Shown here piece after piece: positions 1 through 9,617 of a stretch of 64,000 nucleotides of DNA. A program made the position numbers and the translations under genes. The stretch spans positions 4,708,979 through 4,772,978 of the forward strand of contig JAPTYO010000022.1 in NCBI GenBank assembly GCA_036873135.1, written 5' to 3'. The first letter of the stretch is position 1, and every line of letters begins with the position of its first letter. Source of the DNA: Clarkia xantiana subsp. parviflora. Lineage: Eukaryota > Streptophyta > Magnoliopsida > Myrtales > Onagraceae. The notes beneath the pieces were generated by a model. The model was not told where the DNA came from, made no database searches, and saw only the letters and a program-made list of their open reading frames with translations.

Positions 1-86
1 CTTGCCGGAGACTTCTTAGGATGTCCAGGCCTTTTCCTTGCATTTCTCGCGTTAACCTCTTCGGGAGGGTTGCGATCACTCGTCAT
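1..86 (-). CDS. gag: N-terminal start of gag, element Z (partial)
   Basis: An ATG at 86-84 on the minus strand opens a frame that runs off the left edge. It begins MTSDRNPPEE and continues with basic, Pro- and Lys-rich residues. It starts about 33 bases downstream (element sense) of the primer binding site, which is where Tat-type gag begins. The gag starts of elements B and C lie in the same place and are similarly basic and low in complexity (MTNSLASRHH and MTCKRTKRAG). Gag would form the retrotransposon particle. Only 28 codons are visible, so the assignment rests on position and composition rather than a domain. Confidence 0.5.
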   Translation of the reverse strand, partial: MTSDRNPPEEVNARNARKRPGHPKKSPA

Positions 87-118
87 GTCTTTGCGGTATG
101 ATAGCTTTTTGTTCGAAT

Positions 119-134
119 CAAGGAGACGGCGCCA
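119..134 (-). other. Primer binding site, element Z
   Basis: Read on the minus strand this is TGGCGCCGTCTCCTTG, two bases inside the LTR. The TGGCGCCGTC core is the primer binding site form used by the other Tat-type elements here (B and E). It would pair with the 3' CCA end of a host tRNA to prime reverse transcription. I do not assign the tRNA. Confidence 0.8.
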
Positions 135-136
135 AA

Positions 137-1003
137 TGTTGCGTCCTTGTTGAACTGGGTCGGATGGACGCGTTTGTCTGATTGGGTTGTTCGGGTTTTT
201 GGGCTGACACCCTTCGCTTGGAAGAGGTATTCGCCTAATGCCGGTGACGAATGTTCGGTTTTAACGCTGTGTCTTAGGAAAAGTCTGTGTCTCAGGAAAA
301 AGTCTGTGTCTCAGGGAAAGTACGTGTCTCAGGAAAAGTATGTGTCTCAGGAAACGGCTGTCTGGACACAAGTCTTAGCGTCTGGGCACATCTTACTCCT
401 ATTTCTCTTCCACACCTTAGCTGCGGGGCCCGTTCCTGCACAAATGGCCAATACTAGCACGGAGAGGGGGGGGGGGGGGGGTGGTGCTAGTGGAGCCCTC
501 TCTGATGCTTAAGTCACGATTGGGCTAAAGGGAGAAAAATAACTCTAGAGAGAGAAAATATTTCTAGAGAGAAGTCAGAGCTCAAAATGCCAAAGTTGGG
601 CAAATGAGAGAATGTGTGAAAATGGGTGGCCAATGTCTCCTATTTATAGGCTACCTTGGGACCGGACCCGGTTTTGAAGCGGTTTGATGACAGTTCAAAG
701 GAAAGCGGTAACCGTTATCAATATTGGCAATGCGCGAACTCGACTTCTCTACGCGTAACGGTAATCGGGGGGTACGCGTAATACCCATAGAGCAATCCGG
801 ACCTCGTCAAATTTGGGCAATTCGGCGAGGTCCGGATTGCCGTGCAACCCGGACCTCCGGGTTGCAAGCAATCCGGACGCGTGTACCGCGCTTCCGGACT
901 GTTTTGACCCTTAGGAGACGTTTTCTAAACTGTAATGTGATTTTTGACGTGTTTACGAGGCCCGAAATATAAATACGAACCCGAATTGGACATATATCCA
1001 TCA
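137..1003 (-). mobile_element. 5' LTR of Tat-type gypsy element Z
   Basis: The LTR starts TGTTGCGTCC next to the PBS and ends TATATCCATCA at 1003, so element Z lies to the left and is mostly outside the window. It carries landmarks of the other LTRs here: a TATA-like stretch (minus strand) near 640-655, the leader with repeated CTAGAGAGA, a G tract inside an inverted repeat (about 456-488), and GGCGCC next to the LTR edge. Its last 40 bases resemble the end of element D's LTR, suggesting family 2. The next five bases (GCTAC) should be the target duplication, but the partner is outside the window. Confidence 0.8.
268..355 (+). repeat. 18-20 bp minisatellite in LTR Z
   Basis: Five imperfect tandem units of the form TGTGTCTCAGGAAAAGT lie in the U5 part of LTR Z. 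They are absent from the other LTRs in the window, so this is a local expansion in Z or its subfamily. Confidence 0.8.
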
Positions 1004-1655
1004 GCTACTGCATTTGACAGGTTCTTCTATCTGTTCATTTTATTCGTTCTATAGCAGTAGTATATCTGCTCTTATATTAATTTTCTTCCGCCGTCGTCGG
1101 CTTGAATTAAAAATCCTGTTGTGTTCTGCTATTGAGTTCGGTTCGGTCAAACGTGTTCGTGCATAACACGATTTGACGACACTGTTGAATCCTGGGAGGT
1201 GATCGCCCCGTGTCTAAACCCCTTTGCAAAACCCGAGGGTGGGGTGAGGCGAATTTGCCATAAGGATACCGTGATCTGCACGGGCCTCAGTATTAAAATC
1301 ACGTTTTTCGTATTTCTCGACTTTACGTGCAATTTTGGCATTATCAATTTCTTGCATGACAATTTGGTATAATTAAATGTAAGAACCAAAATTTGACTAA
1401 TTATATTTTAGTCAACTTTTGTGTTTTGCAGTTTTGGCCCTAATATTTGCCAATAGGTTCCTGGATGCACACGCCGACTGTCGATGGAATGCCTAGATGA
1501 ACATGGCAAATGTTTGCAGCCTTTGTTGACGGTGTTTGAAGGTAATTCTAGTCCAAGTTTAGGTCATTTTTCATTTTTCTTCTTGATTTTACTTGATTAG
1601 CAAAATGGCAGATTTATCTATATGTTGATTGTTTTATTTTTTGACAACTTAGTTC

Positions 1656-1783
1656 TCCATTGAATCTTTGTTCTAGCAAATTAAGTGAATATTTATGGGA
1701 AACATATCAACAACCGACTCCATTGAATCTTATTTCTAGCAAATTAAGTGAATATATATAGGGAGCATATCAACAACCGATTC
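1656..1783 (+). repeat. Tandem duplication of about 64 bp
   Basis: Two adjacent imperfect copies each start CCATTGAATCTT and end CATATCAACAACCGA. The second has a few substitutions and small indels. There is no terminal structure, so replication slippage is the simplest origin. Confidence 0.8.
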
Positions 1784-2087
1784 TACACGTATAGAATAAC
1801 TATTAAATATACTCTTGAATGTAGTGTAAAACATCTTATATGTGTATGGTATCTCTCCAAGCTTGTTTTTTATAGCTAACTTCCCGACAGAAAATTATTT
1901 CGGTCTGAATAATATTTTTAGGTATTTTGAGGAGAATTCTGAGGTACCTTATGGTTAAACTCTATGATGTTGCTTACATGTTGAACCATGTTTCTAAACC
2001 TTTTTAAAGTAAATTTTTTATTTTTGCTTGGATGTACAAATTATGTTGATTATAATTTTTTCTCGTGCTCTTATCTCTGGTTTGTAG

Positions 2088-2194
2088 AGCACATCACTGC
2101 TCTTACCGATGAACTCGCAATAGAGTCTGTAACCTCTTTTAAAGATGAACTTGATGACAATGCATCCCCTATTAATGAAGAAGAAACAACTTAA
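2088..2194 (+). other. Possible 3' exon of a decayed host gene
   Basis: A T-rich tract ending TTTGTAG (a plausible 3' splice site, AG at 2086-2087) precedes an open stretch. It encodes an acidic peptide (EHITALTDEL ... SPINEEETT) ending in TAA at 2192-2194. Composition changes from T-rich, intron-like DNA to balanced coding-like DNA at the junction. I do not recognise the protein and see no matching upstream exon. It may be a gene relic or chance. Confidence 0.25.
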
Positions 2195-2876
2195 TTGGAA
2201 ACACAAACATGATAAGAACCATACCGCTCTAACTAAGATCAAACATTTCACTTGTGAATTTTATACACTTTCAATATTTTAAACAATGCATTCCAACATC
2301 TACGCATACACATTTGTTTTCCCAAATCTAGAAACAAGATTCTTCCAACTTGAATTTCTTAAACTGTAGTACGTTTCTTATAAATGTAATTGAAGAGTCA
2401 AACTGCCTTAACTATATTTAGTTTAGATTAGAAATTACAATGTTATGAGTGGCAACAAGTTTGAGCTTGATTCCCTGACTTGCTAAAATTATTTATATAG
2501 GTTTAGCCTATTCACTCAGTTATAATTTATTGATAGACCAATCATATTGAAAGAATCAAATATTTCAATATGATTAGCCTTATCAAGTTCCTGACTCAAC
2601 TCTAAATTCGATTTGACTGTGAGCTCCAGCATTTGGCTTCTTGACCTGAAATCTGGTATTGCATTTCATGAGCCTCTACAACAGCCACTCTGGCAAGCCT
2701 ACTTCCTACCGTGACTTGAGAAGGTAATTGCATCCTTAGTATTTCATTATTGTTTCCAGTTCTTCAATCTTCATAGGTATGAGATGTTGGTTTACATTCG
2801 ATGCCTATTTGGCTTGATTGTGTGCTTGAATAGTGTTCATTTATGAGTTTTGACATAAGATTTACGATTATATAAA

Positions 2877-3484
2877 GGGTTAAAGGTACTTTTGATACTA
2901 CATGTTTGACCGAATGTGGCTTTTAGTACTGGATGCTTAGTTTTGTATACTTTTGGTACCAAACGTTTGAAAAAATGTGGCTTTTGGTACATCCGTTAGT
3001 TGGCCGTTTGTTTTGACCGTTAAATGACATGTGCAAGTCACGTGATCGACTCTAAACTTTTAATTTTGTTCAGTTTAGTCCCTCAAATATATTCCTAACT
3101 TTTATTTTGTTTAACTTAGTCATAAAACTTCAAAATCGGACCCAATTAAACCAATCGAATTCAATTGACATAGCCCCATTTGGGTCAAATTTACCCAATT
3201 GGAGATAGGTCCCAATTGGGTTCGATTTTGAAGCTTTAGGACTAAATTAAACAAAATAAAAGTTATGAATATATTTGAGGGACTAAATTGAACAAAATTA
3301 AAATTTTAGAGTCGATCATGTGACTTGCACATGTCATTTAACGGCCAAAACTAATGGCCAACCAACGGATGTACCAAAAGCCACATTTTTTCAAACGTTT
3401 GGTACCAAAAGTATACAAAACTAAACATCCAGTACTAAAAGCTACATTCGGTCAAACATGTGGTATCAAAAGTACATTTAACCC
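2877..3484. mobile_element. Foldback MULE-like element 2 (608 bp)
   Basis: This is a non-autonomous DNA transposon made almost entirely of one long imperfect inverted repeat. The left arm starts GGGTTAAAGGTACTTTTGAT and the right end is its near-complement (ATCAAAAGTACATTTAACCC). The arms meet near 3180, leaving almost no unique centre. It is flanked by a perfect 9-bp duplication TTATATAAA (2868-2876 and 3485-3493). Nine-bp duplications are characteristic of Mutator-like elements. It encodes nothing convincing; the small ORF inside the right arm is a shadow of the repeat. Confidence 0.88.
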
Positions 3485-3493
3485 TTATATAAA

Positions 3494-4469
3494 AGTCTTT
3501 CATAACACACAATTGAAATCATCGTACTTTCATTGAACAACAATTAGTTTAGGAATGCATTTTAAGATTTTGTGGATTTTTTGGGGCTTGGTTTTGTAGT
3601 CCGGTTGACGTATTTGAACTGGTTAGTAGCTTGGTTAATAATTCTAAAATTGCATCATAATAAGAATATTTTTTTTAAAAAAAAAACTTCACAGTTGAGA
3701 CGATTTCTAGATGGATCAACTCAAACAAATTTGACATAGTAGAAAGCATTTGAAACCTCGAGATAATAAAACTTCATATTCATCTTGCTCTACCATATTT
3801 GTGTCATTTGTAGGTATTTAATTCTGCAGGTACCCAGTCAGACTGTTGATTATGCAGATATCTCATTTTCTGCAACATTCCAGTGTGATGGTTGTTATAT
3901 ATGAATTATCCTTGCTTCATGTTTTATTTTGAGAATTAATGCTCTTCCCTATGATCTGCTTTGATGGATTGACATCTTATTTAGTCAAATAGTTCAATAC
4001 GCAATTTGCACTTGAACAACTACTATTTAACCTTTTTGGCCTCTTTGTTTTTCCATAATCACGTCGAGATGATATACAGTTAAAAAGACCACAAACTTTG
4101 ATCCGCTTGCAATATTTGGTTAAACATTGTCTTATCTTTGATTTATTGTGGTTTTTTTTGTGTGGAGCAGATATCTAAGATAGATGTAAATGGGGATGAT
4201 GAGAAGATGATCATTGCAACCATTTTGTGGTCCACCATGGACATGCTTTCAGACGATGATTAAAAAAACTCTCACAGGCAACTTTACCTCGTGTTTACTG
4301 TGATTGAATCTCATCAACAATCAAGAGAGACTCGGATTCGGTAAAATCTATTCTATTTATTTTCTATTACAATGATGTAGACGAAGATATATTCGGATTT
4401 TGGCAGTTTCGCAGATATAAGGATATTTCAGGAGGCTTACGAAGTATAAGTTGAAGCAGAAGTTTGAAG
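3494..4469. other. Host-like AT-rich DNA between two MULEs
   Basis: There is no intact gene. One exon-like stretch lies at 4171-4263: a polypyrimidine run and GAGCAG precede 30 codons (ISKIDVNGDD ... MLSDDD) ending in TAA. Another AG-preceded stretch begins near 3830. With the possible exon at 2088-2194 these might be remnants of one acidic host protein gene split by the 608-bp MULE. I do not recognise the protein, so this remains a guess. Confidence 0.3.
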
Positions 4470-4683
4470 AAAAATTAAGGGTTAAGAACCTATGAAAGGT
4501 CTGAACTATCACCCATATTAACGGGAGAGTGATGGATATACGCCCAATTTGAACCCGTTGACTTCCGAATCGTTGTATTTTTATCATCCCATTAATGATT
4601 GTAAATCGAAACTTCAACCCGAACACTTTGCGAGAACACCAACGGCCCGGACGAGGCCGAAGCGCTCGTCCGGCCGAGTCAAA

Positions 4684-4859
4684 CTCACCTAGGTGAGGTT
4701 GGGTGGCCACACCCGACCTCCCCTAGGGGAGATCGGGTGGACCAACCCGATCTCTCCTAGGAGAGATCGGGTCGGCCAACCCGATCTCCCCTAGGGGGAA
4801 TAGGGTTGGCCAACCCTATCCTCCCTAGGAGGGGTTGGGTGACCTCACCCAACCCCTAC
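4684..4859 (+). repeat. Palindromic CCTAGG unit array in LTR A
   Basis: Successive 34-bp units each contain a palindrome centred on CCTAGG (for example TCTCCTAGGAGA), separated by a second palindrome centred on GGCC (for example GGTCGGCC). The 5' LTR has four full units and the 3' LTR (13317-13525) has five. Corresponding arrays occur in the LTRs of B and E with different unit numbers. Confidence 0.9.
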
Positions 4860-5000
4860 CCTTGGGGGTCGGATTTTCCTCCCCCCAAGGGCCCCGGCAC
4901 CATCCTCGGACTCCCATACTCGGTTTATTTCCGCCAACCTTATCCGTATCCTAAGGTCTTAATTATGTACTTAAAGGTTAATTAACTGTGTTTAAAGGTT

Positions 5001-5045
5001 AACGATGTCATTAAGCCACCTTAATGACATCGTTGCCTATAAATA
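5001..5045 (+). promoter_or_regulatory. LTR core promoter: dyad plus TATA box
   Basis: A perfect 15-bp inverted repeat with a 4-base spacer (AACGATGTCATTAAG, CCAC, then its complement) ends three bases before TATAAATA. Nearly the same dyad precedes the TATA box in the 3' LTR (13671-13715, one mismatch) and in the LTRs of B and E on the minus strand. Position and conservation suggest an activator binding site or a transcript hairpin. That function is inference. Confidence 0.75.
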
Positions 5046-5345
5046 CCACACATCCACTATTCATTTGATCATCTTGGCAAGTTGCACAATTTTGCTCTGA
5101 CATCTCTCTAGCTTTATCTCTCTAAAAACCGTACTGACTTAGGCATCGGAGAGGGTTCATCAGGCACCACCCCCCCTCTGTGCCTGGTATTGCCCCTCTT
5201 GCAGGGCGAGAGGAGAAGAGAAGCTAAGGGCGGAAGGATACGAGCTAGGACAGTACAACCCGAGAGCACCGGATACACAACATCTCCAGTGAGGAACGAG
5301 ACTTGAGTCGACCACCCGTTGACCCTAGACTCGGAACCTAACACT

Positions 5346-5361
5346 TGGCACCGTCCGTGGG
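5346..5361 (+). other. Primer binding site, element A
   Basis: TGGCACCGTCCGTGGG lies two bases after the LTR. Elements B and E have TGGCGCCGTC at this place, so A differs by one base in the GGCGCC core. Confidence 0.8.
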
Positions 5362-5394
5362 TTTCGAATAGAAAGCCTAATTATCACCAGCTAG

Positions 5395-7956
5395 ATGGCA
5401 GGCGTATATGTCATTCATGGAGGTTATGGAGCTGGAGGAGAGTCAGCGAATGCTAGGGAAGCGTATATGGCACAGTTAGAGGACCATAAACCAAAGGAAG
5501 AACAAGCAGAAGGAAAGAGAGAAGATATAATACAATTTTCAAGAAGAGACATGGAGCATGTGTTACCAGACAACAAGGACGCCCTGGTCATAACAATGAA
5601 GATCACTGATATGGACATTGGAAGAATCCTGGTAGACAGTGGAAGCTCACCCAACATCATTAGCAAGAAAGTCCTCAACATACTTGGAGTAAGGCCAAGT
5701 AGCATAAAACAGGCTCACTCCCCCTTGGTGGGATTTTCAGGAGAACCAACATACCCACTGGGGGCAGTCACATTACCCGTGACATTGGGGGTAGGCCAGA
5801 AGCAGTTAAAAATCGATGTCCCTTTCTTCATCACAGAAGAAATGGAGGAATACAATGGAGTCCTGGGTACCACTACAATCAACAAGTGGGGTATGGTACC
5901 ATCAACACTACATCAGAAAATGAAATTCCCCACAAGCCAAGGAATAGGGGAAGTAAAGGGTAAACAGAAGGTAGCAAGGAAATGTGCAAGGATCGCACTG
6001 AGCAAGAAGAAGAAAACAAGAGAGGTCCTCCTAATAGACGAGGACCCAAGAGAAGATCACGGAAGACCAGCCCCCATGGAGGAATTAAAAGAAATACTCA
6101 TAGAAGAACCCGATAGGAAGGCCAAAATCGGGACCGCCTTATCTCAGGAAGAGGAAAACCACTTAGTAGCTTTACTAAGGGAATACAAGGATCTGTTCGC
6201 CTGGTCACCAAGCGACATGCCAGGAATATCAGAAGAAGTAATCTCACACAAGCTCAATATAGACGCGGCAACGCGACCAATAACACAAAAGGTAAGGCCA
6301 ATGGGAGGAAGCAAAAAGATAGCTATCCAGGAAGAAGTGGAAAAGCTATTGAAGGCAAATTTCATCAAGGAGATTAGATTCCAAACATGGGTGGCAAGCC
6401 CAGTATTGGTAAAGAAGGCGGGAGGAAGTTGGAGAATGTGCATCGATTATCGCGACCTAAACAAAGAATGCCCTAAGGACTCATATCCGCTACCAAGAAT
6501 AGATCAGTTAGTGGATGCAACATCAGGTCACCAACTAATGAGCTTCATGGATGCATACTCAGGATATAACCAGATAAAAATGGCCCCTGAGGACGCCCCT
6601 CACACAGCATTCTACGCTGATAGCGAGATATACCATTACACGGTGATGCATTTCGGCCTCATAAATGCTGGAGCGACATACCAAAGAATGGTCAACAAAA
6701 TCTTCGGGGACATGATAGGAAAGACAATGGAGGCATATGTGGACGATATGATAGTCAAATCCAAAGAGAAGAAAGACCATGTGGAGAACCTTCGCTCGAC
6801 GTTTGAGAGGATGAGGCAATACCAAGTCCGTATAAACCCGAAAAAATGCGCATTTGGGGTGCAATTAGGGAAATTTTTAGGCTTCATGGTAAGCCAGCGA
6901 GGCATAGAGGTAAACCCCGAAAAACTCCAGGCAATTGAAGAAATGCAGTCACCTACGAAGCACAAAGAGGTTCAACGACTGAACGGGAGGTTGGCAGCCC
7001 TTAACAGATTCCTATCCAAAATAGGAGACAAGGCATTACCCTTCTTTGAGGTACTAAGGGCAAACAAGAAATTCGAATGGACACCAAGATGTGAGGAAGC
7101 CTTCCAGCAACTCAAACAACATCTAAAGACACTACCACCCCTAGCAAAGCCTACACCAGGGGAGCCCCTCTACCTCTACATCTCCGTGAGCAACCTGGCA
7201 GTAAGCTCAGTGCTAATTAAAGAAGAAAACGCTGCACAATTGCCGGTATACTTCGTAAGCAAAACATTGGCAAAGTATGAGATCAACTACTTGCCAATAG
7301 AAAAATACCTCTATGCACTGATTATATCAGCAAGAAAGTTGAGACCGTACTTTCATGGGCATGAAGTAACAGTCCTCACAGACCAACCATTGAAACACCT
7401 CCTCCAAAGACCAGACACATCGGGAAGACTGACCAAATGGGCAATTGAGCTAAGTGAGTTTCGTATTCATTTTGCCCCAAGAACAGCCATAAAGGGGCAG
7501 GCTCTAGCAGATTTTATTGCCGAATTCACCGGAATTAATCCAGACGAAGACTTGGGAGAAGTCAAAACTACAAGCGAGGCAAGTAGTAGTCAGGAGAAAC
7601 AATCAGAAGAATTATGGGAGATGCATACTGATGGGTCATCCAATGGAGGAGGTTCAGGTGCAGGACTCCTACTATACCCACCAAATAGCGATACACCTCT
7701 ACGCTATGCCATGGCACTTACCTTTAAGGCAACGAACAATGAGGCTGAATACGAAGCACTGATAACTGGCCTGAGAATAGCCAAGGGAGTAGGGGCAAAG
7801 CATCTAAGAGTTAAGTGCGATTCTCAACTAGTTGTCAATCAAGTGAAAGGAATCTACACTGCAAAGTCCGAAAACATGCAGAAGTACTTGCAGCAAGCCA
7901 GGGACCTAATAAAGAGCTTTCAAAGCTTCGACATTGAGTCAGTCCCAAGAGAATAA
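5395..7956 (+). CDS. pol: PR-RT-RNaseH polyprotein of element A, ends at a premature stop
   Basis: The 853 residues contain, in order: a gag/PR linker (VIHGGYGAGG, residues 6-15); an aspartic protease (active site DSGSS, Asp 81); reverse transcriptase (MDAYSGYNQ near 386, YVDD at 448-451); a gypsy RNase H whose first catalytic Asp is replaced (LYLYISVS near 585), as I recall is common in Tat elements; and a second, archaeal-type RNase H (TDGSS, Asp 746; NNEAEYEAL; KCDSQL). TAA at 7954-7956 falls where related proteins read EQNQEADALS, so a Gln codon CAA has become TAA just before the last catalytic Asp of the second RNase H. Gag is absent: ATG at 5395 sits in the linker that follows gag in element B. 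The protein would replicate element RNA but lacks its own particle protein. Confidence 0.93.
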   Translation: MAGVYVIHGGYGAGGESANAREAYMAQLEDHKPKEEQAEGKREDIIQFSRRDMEHVLPDNKDALVITMKITDMDIGRILVDSGSSPNIISKKVLNILGVRPSSIKQAHSPLVGFSGEPTYPLGAVTLPVTLGVGQKQLKIDVPFFITEEMEEYNGVLGTTTINKWGMVPSTLHQKMKFPTSQGIGEVKGKQKVARKCARIALSKKKKTREVLLIDEDPREDHGRPAPMEELKEILIEEPDRKAKIGTALSQEEENHLVALLREYKDLFAWSPSDMPGISEEVISHKLNIDAATRPITQKVRPMGGSKKIAIQEEVEKLLKANFIKEIRFQTWVASPVLVKKAGGSWRMCIDYRDLNKECPKDSYPLPRIDQLVDATSGHQLMSFMDAYSGYNQIKMAPEDAPHTAFYADSEIYHYTVMHFGLINAGATYQRMVNKIFGDMIGKTMEAYVDDMIVKSKEKKDHVENLRSTFERMRQYQVRINPKKCAFGVQLGKFLGFMVSQRGIEVNPEKLQAIEEMQSPTKHKEVQRLNGRLAALNRFLSKIGDKALPFFEVLRANKKFEWTPRCEEAFQQLKQHLKTLPPLAKPTPGEPLYLYISVSNLAVSSVLIKEENAAQLPVYFVSKTLAKYEINYLPIEKYLYALIISARKLRPYFHGHEVTVLTDQPLKHLLQRPDTSGRLTKWAIELSEFRIHFAPRTAIKGQALADFIAEFTGINPDEDLGEVKTTSEASSSQEKQSEELWEMHTDGSSNGGGSGAGLLLYPPNSDTPLRYAMALTFKATNNEAEYEALITGLRIAKGVGAKHLRVKCDSQLVVNQVKGIYTAKSENMQKYLQQARDLIKSFQSFDIESVPRE

Positions 7957-9316
7957 AACCAAGAGGCAGACGCCTTAAGCAAACTAGCCCTAGGGGTAAA
8001 AGCAGGCAAAGAGGTTCACTTTGTAGAGAAAAGAATGCAATCAGTGATAGAACAAATGGAGGTTCTAGTAATAGATGAAGCAGAAGCCTGGATGACCCCA
8101 ATACGTCAATACATCATGGAAGGAAAACTCCCAAAGGATAAGGTAGAGGCAATCAAGATTGAGAGGATGGCTAGGAATTACGCAGTGATGGATAATGAAC
8201 TCTACAAGAAAGGGTACTCCACACCCTTCCTCAAATGTATAACATACCCAGAAACAGAGAGGGTACTTGCAGAACTCCATGAAGGAGATGCGGGGTGCCA
8301 TGAAGGAGCACGATCAATAATCCGAAAGGTCTACAACCTAGGATACTATTGGCCATCAATGAGCAAAGAAGTAGCAGACTTGGTACAAAAATCACTGCCA
8401 AAGGTACTCCAGAAATATAACAGCCCCAGCGGCAAAACCGAGCTCCATTTCGGGAGCCTGGCCATTCGCACAGTGGGGGATTGATCTGATAGGCCCCCTA
8501 CCAAGAACAAAAGGCCAGAAGACTTGCATAATAGTAGCAATAGACTACTTCTCCAAGTGGATAGAAGCAAAGGCAATGGGAAAGACAACAGAGGACCAAG
8601 TCGTCAATTTCATCCAATCTCACATTGTCTCGAGGTACGGGGTGCCAAAAGCAATAATAAGTGAAAATGGCCCACAATTCAAGAGCAAGAAGCTGCAGTG
8701 GTATTGCGAAAGACTGAATATAGAGCACCGTTTCGCATCAGTAAAGCACCCTCAGACAAACAGACAAGTAGAGTCGGCAAACAAAATAGTGCTAGATGGC
8801 CTAAAGAAACGACTCCATGCTACCAAGGGAAGTTGGGTAGATGAGCTGGAAAATATTCTATGGGCAGTGCGGACAACACCAAAGATAGCCACAGGAGAAA
8901 CACCATTTGGCCTAGTGTACGGGACCGAAGCGGTGGCGCCAGCAGAAATGGCGGTATCATCCCTAAGGACCACGTACTTTGAAGAGCATGAGAACAACAA
9001 AGCAAGGCTTTTAGACTTAGACATGGTGGAGGATAAAAGGTGGAATTCAGAAGAAGCACAGGCACGAATGCGCCTTGTATCCGCAAGACATTACAACCGC
9101 CAAGTCAAGGAGAGGCAATTCCACATAGGAGAACTAGTGCTCAGGAAGAACGAATTCTCACATTTAGACCAAGTCAGAAAATTATCTCCAAAGTGGGAAG
9201 GGTCATATAAGATAGCGTCGGTTCCATACGCAAATGCTTACCGCCTCGAGGATGGGGAGGGGTATATCTCCACAAACACCTTCAGTGGGGAACACCTAAA
9301 GAAGTACTACGTCTAA
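7957..9316 (+). pseudogene. pol: Integrase part of pol, element A (frameshifted)
   Basis: This continues the polyprotein after the stop (NQEADALSKLAL). The integrase zinc-binding domain shows both His (ELHEG, GCHEG). About five bases are then lost near 8392-8395, removing the first Cys and shifting frame; the correct frame resumes at CQRYSRN (8396). The catalytic core follows: WGIDLIGP with the first Asp, then ISENGPQF, where the second catalytic Asp is Glu (8663-8665), and the third acid in QVESANK (8771-8773). The C-terminal domain ends GEHLKKYYV. Integrase would insert element cDNA, but with these three defects this copy should be inactive unless the disruptions are assembly errors. Confidence 0.9.
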
Positions 9317-9617
9317 GAAGAAAGCACAAGCAAAAGACCATATCCTTAGTTTCATATTTAGCACTTTGCATGTTCAAGCTTTCTAAGTTTTCCAAAAACA
9401 ACTTTTGAGAAGGAGAACTCACGAAGTTACTCCAACTCTACAACTATCTTTGATTTCCTCCAAAGGGTGTCTTGACCCACCCAAGGCACCCCATGTGTAC
9501 AAAAAACATGAATGCTCTTAAGGGAGTAAGATTTCTTTCAAAGGTATTTTCCAATGAATGTGGTGATATAATCATGAAGTTATCCTTACACAGATATGAA
9601 TTCAAGTCAACAACAGA

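Larger units (their letters stand above)
1004..2876. other. Host-like AT-rich DNA, no intact gene
   Basis: This is the flank of element Z up to the first foldback MULE. It has no long ORF and no transposon termini that I recognise. It contains a short tandem duplication (1656-1783) and one exon-like stretch at 2088-2194, both listed separately. The block around 1190-1290 is more GC-rich than its surroundings but I could not identify it. Confidence 0.5.
4530..5343 (+). mobile_element. 5' LTR of element A
   Basis: It begins TGATGGATATACGCC and ends GGAACCTAACA, directly followed by CT and the PBS. It contains an array of palindromic CCTAGG units (4684-4859), a dyad and TATA box (5001-5045) and a C-tract hairpin (about 5160-5190). 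At 814 bp it is shorter than the 3' copy (853 bp), mainly because it has one fewer 34-bp palindromic unit and a shorter C run. Confidence 0.95.

Noticed and set aside
147..512. 121-codon ORF in LTR Z
   Set aside because: It lies wholly inside the LTR, crosses a minisatellite and a G run, and has no counterpart in other LTRs.
3354..3536. Short ORF near 3.4 kb
   Set aside because: It reads across the right arm of the foldback MULE and its flank.
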